DNA of 64,000 bases, from NCBI GenBank assembly GCA_050117315.1, contig JASFMY010000009.1:22279-86278 (forward strand). Reading direction: 5' to 3'. This document shows, in pieces, positions 54,131-61,162 of the stretch. Every line of letters begins with the position of its first letter. The stretch's first letter is position 1. The notes under the pieces are model-generated. The model was not told the origin of the DNA, did no database searches, and saw only the letters and a list, made by a program, of their open reading frames with translations. The DNA comes from JANQIV01 sp050117315. GTDB taxonomy: Bacteria > Bacteroidota > Ignavibacteria > Ignavibacteriales > Melioribacteraceae. The translations under genes and the position numbers were made by a program.

Positions 54131-55930
54131 ATGAAGAATATAATTTTTATAGCATTTGTATTTTATATCATTTTTGTTTTCGCTTGCCATAATTCTAAAA
54201 ATCTGAATGAAACCTTTCATGAAAATAATAACATCTTTTTTAATCTTGATTTTGAGTTCGTCAATAGATTAAACATACCAAGGAATTGGAATGTCGGTGG
54301 AAAAGGCTACGAGATTTTAATTGATAGTTCTGTGTCATACTCAGGCAGGAAAAGTTTAGCAATATCCCAAATATCAATAGGCAAATTTGGAGTTGCCACT
54401 TCAACTTTTCCTATAGAGGCAGCAAGAGGAAAACATATAATTTTTTCGGGATACATAAAAACAGAGGATATAAATAACGGTTATGCAGGTTTATGGTGGA
54501 GAGTTGATGGTGCCGAAGGTATTTTGGCATTTGATAATATGCATGATCGCGGTCCATCAGGTACCACCGAATGGACACAGTATGACATAGAAATTGTTGT
54601 AAGTGAAGAGGCGAAAAATATTAATTTCGGGGTTCTATTGTCCGGTGATGGAACTGCCTGGTTTGATAATCTTAGTATTGCCGTAAACGGCGAAGCCTAT
54701 GAACAAACTATCCCCAAGCCGTATATGCCTTCTAATGAAGAATTACGTTGGCTTAAAGAAAATATTATTGCGCTCGAAACAGCAGAACCTGATTCCAATT
54801 TAAATGATCTGACGCCGTTGAAATCATTACTAGGTGATGCAGAAATTATTTCTCTGGGAGAAGGAACACACGGAACAAGCGAATTCTTCAAAATGAAACA
54901 TCGAATAGTCAGATATTTGGCAGAAGAATTTGGGGACGTTGTTTTTGCAATTGAAGCCAATATGCCCGAAGCTAGACGTGTTAATGACTATGTGTTATTT
55001 GGTAAAGGAAATCCAAAGGAGGCTATTGCAGGCATGTACTTTTGGACGTGGAACACACAAGAAGTATTAGATATGATTAAATGGATGAGGAATTATAATG
55101 TTTTGGGAAGGGGAAAAATTGAATTTTGGGGCTTTGATATGCAATATCCAAATGTCGCAATTGATAATGTTACCGATTTTATCATGAAAACAGATATTAC
55201 ATATTCAGATTCTTTGAGACTTTTATACAATATAGTAAGCGCATCTTCTGAAGAGATGAAAAGACTGTTTCCGGATAAAAGGAAGGGTAAAGCGGGTAGA
55301 TGGTATAACGCTGCTTTTCAAGTTTTCAATCATTTGCTAACAAATCGCTCTAATTACCTTAAATCGTATGATACATTAACAGTTGAACAAATTATCCAGG
55401 ATTCAAGAATCGTTGTTCAAGGAGCAGAAATTTATGTTGAAGGGAAACGGTCACGCGATGAATGCATGGCCGCAAATGTTGAGTGGGTTAGAGAACATAT
55501 AGCAAAGAAAAATAAACTTGTTTTATGGGCCCATAACGGCCATGTTTCTAAGCTTAGACATAGAATGGGTGATTACTTAAATCAAAAATACGGTGGTGAA
55601 ATGATTGTTTTTGGTTTTGCCTTTTACACCGGGAGATATACAGCCGTGGGTGATAATGGACTAGGAATTTATTCTACATCTTTGCCCGAACCTGGCAGTA
55701 TTGAACAGATTCTTCACAATACAGCAATAGAAGAAATGTTAATTGATTTGAGAAATGCTAATAATAGTCATAAAACGGATTGGTTATCAAAAAAGCTTGA
55801 GTTTCGTTCGATTGGCGCTAAGGCTATGGATTATGCTTTTTATCCAACAGTAATCACTAATGAGTTTGATGTATTAATTTATTTTGACAAAACAACACCT
55901 TCAAAACTTTTAGACAAGAGAGTAAAATAA
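54131..55930 (+). CDS. Lipoprotein with erythromycin-esterase-family domain
   Basis: A 599-residue lipoprotein (lipobox VFAC, Cys19). Residues about 30-195 form a carbohydrate-binding-like beta-sandwich (NRLNIPRNWNVGGKGYEIL, AWFDNLSIAVNG). From about 225 an erythromycin-esterase-family domain follows: ISLGEGTHGTSEFF with the catalytic-type His near 246, FAIEAN, FWTWNTQE and WAHNGHVSK. Family members hydrolyse macrolide lactones, but many relatives have unknown substrates. It lies within the lanthipeptide locus and on the same strand, so it may process or inactivate the peptides outside the cytoplasm; this is inference. Confidence 0.85.
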   Translation: MKNIIFIAFVFYIIFVFACHNSKNLNETFHENNNIFFNLDFEFVNRLNIPRNWNVGGKGYEILIDSSVSYSGRKSLAISQISIGKFGVATSTFPIEAARGKHIIFSGYIKTEDINNGYAGLWWRVDGAEGILAFDNMHDRGPSGTTEWTQYDIEIVVSEEAKNINFGVLLSGDGTAWFDNLSIAVNGEAYEQTIPKPYMPSNEELRWLKENIIALETAEPDSNLNDLTPLKSLLGDAEIISLGEGTHGTSEFFKMKHRIVRYLAEEFGDVVFAIEANMPEARRVNDYVLFGKGNPKEAIAGMYFWTWNTQEVLDMIKWMRNYNVLGRGKIEFWGFDMQYPNVAIDNVTDFIMKTDITYSDSLRLLYNIVSASSEEMKRLFPDKRKGKAGRWYNAAFQVFNHLLTNRSNYLKSYDTLTVEQIIQDSRIVVQGAEIYVEGKRSRDECMAANVEWVREHIAKKNKLVLWAHNGHVSKLRHRMGDYLNQKYGGEMIVFGFAFYTGRYTAVGDNGLGIYSTSLPEPGSIEQILHNTAIEEMLIDLRNANNSHKTDWLSKKLEFRSIGAKAMDYAFYPTVITNEFDVLIYFDKTTPSKLLDKRVK

Positions 55931-55943
55931 AAATGATTTCTTT

Positions 55944-56015
55944 GGCGCGTTCGTCTAGTGGTTAGGACGCCACGTCTTCAGCGTGGAAACAGTGGTTCGA
56001 ATCCATTGCGCGCTA
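55944..56015 (+). tRNA. tRNA-Glu(UUC)-like gene with C33, best-preserved copy
   Basis: A 72-nt cloverleaf: acceptor GGCGCGT/GCGCGCT (G1-U72, as in many Bacteroidota tRNA-Glu), D stem GTC-T/G-GAC, anticodon stem CCACG/CGTGG with loop TCTTCAG (anticodon UUC), variable AAAC, T stem AGTGG/CCATT with TTCGAAT loop, discriminator A73; no encoded CCA. Glutamyl-tRNA synthetase identity features are kept: U11-A24, U13-G22, A46 and no base 47. Position 33 is C instead of the near-universal U, which should weaken codon reading. It lies 13 bp after the esterase gene and 82 bp before lanA3. It may serve LanB, which consumes Glu-tRNA(Glu), but that is inference. Confidence 0.75.
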
Positions 56016-56097
56016 CTACTGGATGGGTTAATGAGTTATTCGGTATTCAGCAACCGGATAACAAGAAAACAATAACCAAGCAAAAGGAGGTTTAGCT

Positions 56098-56409
56098 ATG
56101 AAAAAGCTAAAACTAAATTTAGAGGACTTAAAAGTTGAGTCTTTTTCCACTGAAGATATTGATAAAAGACAAGGTACTGTAGTTGGCAATCTAACCGGTA
56201 CTAATGCAGCTTGTGAATCTTGTGCGGGTTTTGAAACATGTGATGCTTGTACAGGATTTTCATGTCCCAATACTTGTTATGAAGATACTTGTGAAGGGTA
56301 TTCTTGTTACTATACGAATTGTGGCACACCTTCGGAGTGTGTTGCAACTTGTGGGGAGACTTGCTATGACAATACATGCAAAAAAACGTGCGGGTTTGAT
56401 TGCTTATGA
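56098..56409 (+). CDS. Lanthipeptide-type precursor lanA3
   Basis: A 103-residue precursor, the longest here. Leader MKKLKLNLEDLKVESF..., then RQGTVVGNL, then a core of about 65 residues with 15 Cys, most preceded by Thr or Ser (ETC, NTC, DTC, ATC, KTC) and many acidic residues. AAAGGAGG lies ahead of ATG. Its upstream block differs from the GCCTT/AAGGC type. The intact tRNA-Glu-like gene lies directly upstream. If all Cys pair with Thr/Ser, more than a dozen rings are possible; the true ring number cannot be read from sequence. Confidence 0.87.
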   Translation: MKKLKLNLEDLKVESFSTEDIDKRQGTVVGNLTGTNAACESCAGFETCDACTGFSCPNTCYEDTCEGYSCYYTNCGTPSECVATCGETCYDNTCKKTCGFDCL

Positions 56410-56426
56410 TTTGTTTTTAAAACTCA

Positions 56427-56560
56427 GACGCGTTCATCTAGCGGTTTAGGACGCCCCCGCCTTGAGCGGGGAAACGGGAGGTTCTCCCGGAGTGAATTTT
56501 CCTTAGGAATTCCTTTGGAGCCTTCGGGAGATTCCCCATGCGATACGAAGTTAGTTACAA
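56427..56560 (+). pseudogene. tRNA-Glu-like remnant with altered anticodon, before lanA4
   Basis: ACGCGTTCATCTAGCGG, TTTAGGACG and the perfect anticodon stem CCCCG/CGGGG align with the copy at 55944. The loop is CCTTGAG (anticodon position TTG, C33). The T arm is replaced by a CGGGA...TCCCG hairpin and about 50 inserted bases; the tRNA 3' end can be followed as GCGATACGA near 56540. It cannot form a normal tRNA. Confidence 0.6.
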
Positions 56561-56590
56561 GTTGGAAAGTTGAAAGGATAAGGTCTGTTT

Positions 56591-56605
56591 GCCTTTTTAT
56601 AAGGC
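56591..56605 (+). promoter_or_regulatory. Conserved stem-loop upstream of lanA4
   Basis: GCCTT / AAGGC with a 5-nt loop in the shared block GGTCTGTTTGCC...AAGGCGCATAAACAA, 38 bp before ATG. Confidence 0.5.
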
Positions 56606-56643
56606 GCATAAACAACCAATAACAAATCAAAAAGGAAGCTTTT

Positions 56644-56928
56644 ATGAAAAAATTAAAACTAAACCTGGAAGACTTGAAGGTTGAGTCTTTTGAAATCAGT
56701 AAATCAAGAAATACCTTAGGCACGATTAAAGGGCAAGCCCAAGGAAGCCACACAGTTTCTGTAGGATGTGATACGGGCGAATATTTGTCCTGTGAGTACC
56801 CAACATGTGATTGCGATCCGACCATGGTTATATGTACATGTCCTCCTGACACTCAAGCCATTACCTGTGTGGGTAATGAAACTTGTGATTACCCTTGGTC
56901 ATGTGTTCCCGGTGAAATTTGTAAGTAA
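56644..56928 (+). CDS. Lanthipeptide-type precursor lanA4
   Basis: A 94-residue precursor. Leader plus extended conserved part ending in TLGTIKGQAQGSHTV is almost the same as in lanA5 and lanA6. The core has ten Cys and differs from its siblings after residue 48: GCDTGEYLSCEYPTCDCDP..., TCPPDTQAITCVGNETC. Acidic and nearly free of Lys, with one Trp. An AAAGGAAG site precedes ATG. Confidence 0.87.
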   Translation: MKKLKLNLEDLKVESFEISKSRNTLGTIKGQAQGSHTVSVGCDTGEYLSCEYPTCDCDPTMVICTCPPDTQAITCVGNETCDYPWSCVPGEICK

Positions 56929-57078
56929 CTGTCTTACATCGAGATGAGCATACTGAAGTGTGTTGTTGATTTTTCGCCTGACTATTAGCAAACATGCGGC
57001 TCACAAAAATTAGTTAAAACTGATTGTTTGTAATGGCTGCTGAATAAACATTTAGCTGCCTAAAAAAAGGAGAAAGTT

Positions 57079-57345
57079 ATGAAAAAACTAAAATTAAACC
57101 TGGAAGACTTGAAAGTTGAGTCTTTTGAAATCAGTAAATCAAGAAATACCTTAGGCACGATTAAAGGGCAAGCCGAAGGAAGCCACACAGTTCCGGCAGA
57201 ATGTGATTCGGTAGATTATCTGTCATGTGAGGCTCCAACATGTGATTGCAATGGAACCATGGTTATATGTACATGTCCTGCTGACACTCTACATAATACA
57301 TGTGAAGGTCAAGGTTATACTTGCGAACCGGAAGATCCGTGCTAA
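57079..57345 (+). CDS. Lanthipeptide-type precursor lanA5
   Basis: An 88-residue precursor with leader identical to lanA4 and lanA6 up to GTIKGQAEGSHTVPAECDS. The core has nine Cys and ends TCEPEDPC. A GGAG site lies ahead of ATG. Unlike its siblings, I find no tRNA trace in the 150-bp spacer upstream, which contains unrelated sequence. Confidence 0.87.
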   Translation: MKKLKLNLEDLKVESFEISKSRNTLGTIKGQAEGSHTVPAECDSVDYLSCEAPTCDCNGTMVICTCPADTLHNTCEGQGYTCEPEDPC

Positions 57346-57365
57346 TTTAGTTTATGTAAACCATT

Positions 57366-57438
57366 GGCGCGTTCGTCTAGCGGTTAGGACGCCACGTCTT
57401 CAGCGTGGAAACGGACGGTTCGACTCCTCCGCGCGCTA
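57366..57438 (+). pseudogene. tRNA-Glu-like copy with broken T arm, before lanA6
   Basis: Acceptor (GGCGCGT/GCGCGCT), D arm and the anticodon arm (CCACG-TCTTCAG-CGTGG) match the copy at 55944 base for base over most of its length, including C33. The T stem GACGG/CCTCC has two non-pairing positions, so folding and stability are doubtful. It lies 20 bp after lanA5. A tRNA finder might still score it. Confidence 0.65.
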
Positions 57439-57490
57439 CGATATTAGTTGCTGGTTTCAAGTTGTAAAGTTTAAGGAGTTAAGTTTGTTT

Positions 57491-57505
57491 GCCTTGATAT
57501 AAGGC
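57491..57505 (+). promoter_or_regulatory. Conserved stem-loop upstream of lanA6
   Basis: GCCTT-GATAT-AAGGC, in a block shared with lanA1, lanA4 and lanA7, 37 bp before ATG. Confidence 0.5.
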
Positions 57506-57542
57506 ATATAAATAACTAATAACAAATTAAAAGGAGGCTTTT

Positions 57543-57806
57543 ATGAAAAAGCTCAAATTAAACCTGGAAGACTTGAAAGTTGAGTCTTTTGAAATCAGTA
57601 AATCAAGAAATACCTTAGGCACGATTAAAGGGCAAGCCGAAGGAAGCCATACAGTTCCGGCAGAATGTGATTCAGTTGATTGGCTGTCTTGTGAAGCTCT
57701 TACATGTGATTGCGATGAAACCATGGTTATATGTACGTGTCCTCCTGACACTCTATACAAAACCTGTTTCGGTCATGGGTATGACTGTGAACCGCTAGAC
57801 CCGTAA
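57543..57806 (+). CDS. Lanthipeptide-type precursor lanA6
   Basis: An 87-residue precursor. It shares DNA with lanA5 through about codon 48 and again in the segment encoding TMVICTCP. The core has eight Cys and ends in YDCEPLDP. Differences fall on non-Cys positions, so the ring-forming framework looks conserved while the surfaces vary. AAAGGAGG precedes ATG. Confidence 0.87.
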   Translation: MKKLKLNLEDLKVESFEISKSRNTLGTIKGQAEGSHTVPAECDSVDWLSCEALTCDCDETMVICTCPPDTLYKTCFGHGYDCEPLDP

Positions 57807-57830
57807 TTATTAAAAATTTCAATACTATTT

Positions 57831-57868
57831 CATGTTCTTCAAGTGGTTTGAATTTACTGTACAGCTAC
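57831..57868 (+). pseudogene. Short tRNA-Glu-like remnant before lanA7
   Basis: CATGTTCTTCAAGTGG...TTTGAAT...CAGCTAC aligns with the anticodon arm, T loop and 3' end of the intact copy, with deletions. The 5' half is gone. Confidence 0.45.
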
Positions 57869-57919
57869 TATGTTAGTTGCAAGTTTCAAGTTGGAAAGTT
57901 TAAGGAGTTAAGTCTGTTC

Positions 57920-57934
57920 GCCTTGATATAAGGC
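57920..57934 (+). promoter_or_regulatory. Conserved stem-loop upstream of lanA7
   Basis: GCCTT-GATAT-AAGGC, the same as before lanA6, 30 bp before ATG. Confidence 0.5.
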
Positions 57935-57964
57935 TTATAAATAACAAATTAAAAGGAGGCTTTT

Positions 57965-58159
57965 ATGAAAAAGCTCAAATTAAACATGAAAGACTTAAAG
58001 ATAGAGTCTTTTGAAATCACAAAAGATTCTAAAACGAAGAAGGGAACATTAAAGGGACAAGCACCAACATGGCTGGGGGATCCTTTTGATTCGTGCAACC
58101 CGATAACATGCAGCCCTGAAGTTCCCGGTTGTACAGATGGTGAATTCTGTGTTCCATAA
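57965..58159 (+). CDS. Lanthipeptide-type precursor lanA7 (shortest)
   Basis: A 64-residue precursor with a variant leader MKKLKLNMKDLKIESFE and KKGTLKGQAP block. The core is only about 25 residues with four Cys (DSC, ITC, GC, FC). It is the smallest of the family and the simplest one for mass-spectrometric identification. AAAGGAGG precedes ATG. Confidence 0.82.
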   Translation: MKKLKLNMKDLKIESFEITKDSKTKKGTLKGQAPTWLGDPFDSCNPITCSPEVPGCTDGEFCVP

Positions 58160-58173
58160 TCCAGGATTTTGGT

Positions 58174-58256
58174 TACCTAGTTTAGAAGGTCCACTCTTTA
58201 ACGGGAAAACAGTTGTTGAATTTCTTTGTAGTATCGATTGAGAGCTACTTTACTGG
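58174..58256 (+). pseudogene. Degenerate tRNA-Glu-like remnant before lanA8
   Basis: CTAGTTTAGAAGGTCCAC-TCTTTAA-CGGGAAAACAG corresponds to the D and anticodon arms of the copy at 55944, and ATTGAGAGCTAC about 20 bases later to its 3' end. C33 is still visible (TCTTTAA). Base pairing is lost. Confidence 0.45.
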
Positions 58257-58326
58257 TTAATAAGTTACTTGGTTCCGTTATAGCTGAATAACACTAAATA
58301 ATAACCAAACAAGAGGAGGTTTTGCC

Positions 58327-58611
58327 ATGAAAAAGTTAAAATTAAACTTGGAGGATTTAAGAGTAGAATCTTTTGAATTGAATTCCGGAAAGGAAGTTAA
58401 AAAAGGAACTATCCATGGCAACGAAGAAGCAACCGTAGGAGGCGATACTTGTGATGAATCATGCGTGTTTGGAACCTGTTATGTCTCTTGCGATGTCACT
58501 TGTGACCAGTTTACATGTCATAATACGGAGTGCGGTCAGAATACATGTGATACCTGTTATGAAACATGTGCCGGTTATGGAAAAACATGTATATATCCGC
58601 AATGTCTTTAG
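58327..58611 (+). CDS. Lanthipeptide-type precursor lanA8
   Basis: A 94-residue precursor with leader MKKLKLNLEDLRVESFELN, KKGTIHGNE block and a core with 12 Cys in about 52 residues, nearly all in Ser/Thr-Cys dyads (DTC, ESC, GTC, VSC, VTC, FTC, NTC, ETC, KTC). Leader and the GTIHGNE block are shared with lanA9, so these two form a subgroup. GAGGAGG precedes ATG. Confidence 0.86.
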   Translation: MKKLKLNLEDLRVESFELNSGKEVKKGTIHGNEEATVGGDTCDESCVFGTCYVSCDVTCDQFTCHNTECGQNTCDTCYETCAGYGKTCIYPQCL

Positions 58612-58629
58612 TTAGGTAGTAATTTTTTC

Positions 58630-58705
58630 ACCCGCCGGTAAAATGGCTTAGGGTGTTCTCATTAAGCGGAAAACACTTGAAACTAAAAACTCATACCGGT
58701 GGGTT
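58630..58705 (+). pseudogene. Degenerate tRNA-Glu-like remnant before lanA9
   Basis: CCCGCCGGTA and TACCGGTGGG pair at the two ends of a 74-nt stretch, mimicking an acceptor stem. The middle (TGGCTTAGGGTGTTCTC, AAGCGGAAAACAC) can be aligned with the D and anticodon region of the intact copy. Weak but positioned exactly as the other copies. Confidence 0.4.
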
Positions 58706-58780
58706 AAATAGTTAATAACAAGCAATTGAATGAAAATTTAGTTGAAGTCGGACAAAATAATTATCAAAAAGGGGGCTTTT

Positions 58781-59086
58781 ATGAAAAAATTAAAATTAAA
58801 CTTGGAGGATTTAAGAGTAGAATCTTTTGAATTGAATCCCGGAAAAGAAATTAATAAAGGAACTATCCATGGCAACGAGCAGCCTACAGTTGTAGACGAT
58901 ACTTGCGTAGAACCCTCATGCGACGGAACATGTTATGAGGATACATGTGAAGATACATGCGGGGTTGGCCCAACTTGTGACTATGCAACTTGTGTTAATA
59001 CTGCTGCCTGCGGGGGAGGCAATACCTGTGATTATAGTTGCGGCAGCACTTGTGGATTAACATGTGTCAAAATTTGTGAGTATTAA
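58781..59086 (+). CDS. Lanthipeptide-type precursor lanA9
   Basis: A 101-residue precursor. ATG 58781 aligns with the family's MKKLKLNLEDLRVESF and has AAAGGGGG ahead, so the upstream extension to 58742 is not used. The core has 13 Cys in about 62 residues, again in Thr/Ser-Cys dyads with several Asp/Glu. Last precursor before the export operon. Confidence 0.86.
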   Translation: MKKLKLNLEDLRVESFELNPGKEINKGTIHGNEQPTVVDDTCVEPSCDGTCYEDTCEDTCGVGPTCDYATCVNTAACGGGNTCDYSCGSTCGLTCVKICEY

Positions 59087-59365
59087 TTAATAAAGAAATC
59101 TATCAGTACATCTTTGATACTTGTTATAGCAAAATAGGTAAGGAAAAGAAGTTCTTTAAGAGAGTGATTCTTTTGAGGTTCCCTGAAATTTCAAATGCAC
59201 GCTCCTCATTATTCAAATGTTTAGTTTTATTAGATTTCTGCTTGAATAGTATAGTAAATAACTTAAATTGATAGTTGGAACTAATTTGCTTTGATAGTTT
59301 TATTTTTGAAATATATGCTATAAAATTAAATGATAATTATTGTTAAATTACATATTAGATAAATT

Positions 59366-61162
59366 ATGTCAAAAGAAATACCAAAACTGAAAGACTCGGT
59401 AAAATACTTTAAAAGGCTTGCTCTCTTAATCAAACCTTATTGGGGTAAATTAATTAAAGGTATGTCTTTGGGAGTAGTAATCGGGTTAATAGGAATGATA
59501 ACTCCCTATCTTACTAAACTGCTTATTGACGAAGTTTACCCAACTGAGGATGTTAATTTAATGCATGTACTCGTGGCTGGGGTTTTGGCGGTAAGTATTA
59601 CAAGTTCGTTAATTGGAGTTATTCAAGGTTATTTTAACCTTTATATTAATTCAACGCTAAGCAACTCCACGAGTCTGTTATTTTTTAACCATCTCCAGCA
59701 CTTAAAAGTTAAGTTTTTTGATGAGCACCGTGTAGGCGAAATAATGGCAAGATTTGGAGACGTTAGCCGTTCGTTAAATTCCGTTAACAAAGTATTGCAA
59801 ACATTCTTTACAAACGGAATTTATCTTTTGCTTGTACCTCCGTTCTTATTTCTGTTGCAATGGAAATTGGCTATAGTTGCGATCATAAGCATTCCTTTTA
59901 CTGTTATTATAATTGGAATAACAGGCAAGTTTATGCGCAAGTTCTGGAAAAAGTCTTCGGAAGCTTATGCCGATTTAAATGCATTCCAGGTTGAAATGCT
60001 TACACACATACGGGCTATTAAATCGATGATTCTTGAAAAACATATTTATAAAGAAGCAGATAAGCAGATAAGAAACGCACTATCACTGCAATTAAAAGCC
60101 GGGGGATTAGGTCAGTTGCTTGGGTTATCAAACGGTTTTTTGTATGCATTAAACACTGCTCTTTTTACCTGGCTGGGATGGACGTATATTTTATCGAACC
60201 AGATGACTTTGGGGGATTATATTGCTTTTACCTCTTATATAGGTTATTTATACAGACCTATTAGAGAATTTGTAAATCTGTTTTCCGAGTTCCAACAGTC
60301 CTCGGTTAATCTTTCACGTATGTTTGAATATTTGGACAGCCCTCTTGAACAGCCAACCGGCTATATTTATGAAAACACGCAGCTAATATCCGAAGAATTG
60401 AAAGGAAATATCGAATTTAAAAATGTATGGTTCGGGTATAACCCCGAGGTGCCGGTATTAAAAGGGGTTAATCTGAAAATTAAAAAAAATTCCGTAACAA
60501 CAATCGTAGGACCTAGCGGTTCCGGGAAAACTTCTATTTTAAGATTACTTGTTAGTTTTGACAAGCCCGATAAAGGCGAGATCTTATTTGATGATATATC
60601 CTCGGATAATTTTTCTTTACAGGAATTAAGAAGTCAAACCTCGGTAATCTGGCAGGAATTCAGCATGTTTAAAGGAACAATCTGGGATAACTTAACACTT
60701 GGAGTAGAAGAAGTTGATCGTGACTTAGTTCTGGAGTCTGTAAAACTTACAAGAATGTATGATCATATCAATTCGCTAAAGGAGGGTTTTAATACACCAA
60801 TTGCGGAATGGGGAGCTAGTTTATCGGGCGGACAAAGACAAAGACTGGCTATAGCCAGGGCAATAGTAAGGAATACCCCTATTTTAGTGCTTGATGAAGC
60901 AACATCCAATATAGATATGAAAACAGAATCAGAAATACTTAACGATTTGTTTTCTATTTTTAATGATAAAACATATATTTTTGTGAATCACAGAATTACC
61001 TCGACAAAGTTAGCAGATAAAATTTATTTACTTGACAATGGTGAAGTAGTAGACTCCGGAAATCACGATGAACTTTTTGAAAGAAGTAATTTTTACAAAA
61101 CAATGTTTGTTGTAGAAAAAGATAAAAGAAAGGCAATTATAAAGTCTATCAGCAAAAAATGA
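59366..61162 (+). CDS. ABC transporter, fused permease and ATPase (LanT-type without C39)
   Basis: A 598-residue peptide-exporter half-transporter. Six membrane helices lie in residues 1-320, followed by the ATPase with Walker A GPSGSGKT (about 382), LSGGQRQRLAIARAI and Walker B ILVLDEATS. There is no N-terminal C39 peptidase, so it does not cleave leaders; the precursors also lack a Gly-Gly site. It overlaps the next gene by 4 bp. Expected to export the lanthipeptides with the adaptor that follows. Confidence 0.92.
   Translation: MSKEIPKLKDSVKYFKRLALLIKPYWGKLIKGMSLGVVIGLIGMITPYLTKLLIDEVYPTEDVNLMHVLVAGVLAVSITSSLIGVIQGYFNLYINSTLSNSTSLLFFNHLQHLKVKFFDEHRVGEIMARFGDVSRSLNSVNKVLQTFFTNGIYLLLVPPFLFLLQWKLAIVAIISIPFTVIIIGITGKFMRKFWKKSSEAYADLNAFQVEMLTHIRAIKSMILEKHIYKEADKQIRNALSLQLKAGGLGQLLGLSNGFLYALNTALFTWLGWTYILSNQMTLGDYIAFTSYIGYLYRPIREFVNLFSEFQQSSVNLSRMFEYLDSPLEQPTGYIYENTQLISEELKGNIEFKNVWFGYNPEVPVLKGVNLKIKKNSVTTIVGPSGSGKTSILRLLVSFDKPDKGEILFDDISSDNFSLQELRSQTSVIWQEFSMFKGTIWDNLTLGVEEVDRDLVLESVKLTRMYDHINSLKEGFNTPIAEWGASLSGGQRQRLAIARAIVRNTPILVLDEATSNIDMKTESEILNDLFSIFNDKTYIFVNHRITSTKLADKIYLLDNGEVVDSGNHDELFERSNFYKTMFVVEKDKRKAIIKSISKK

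Noticed and set aside
56427..56490. Functional tRNA-Gln(UUG)
   Set aside because: The anticodon stem is perfect and the loop holds TTG, but the T arm is replaced and the acceptor stem cannot pair, so it is a remnant of the tRNA-Glu copy.
45112..59086. Cys-rich genes as metallothioneins or disulfide-rich toxins
   Set aside because: The invariant leader and the adjacent split LanB, LanC, exporter and protease fit a RiPP far better, though metal binding by the product is not excluded.
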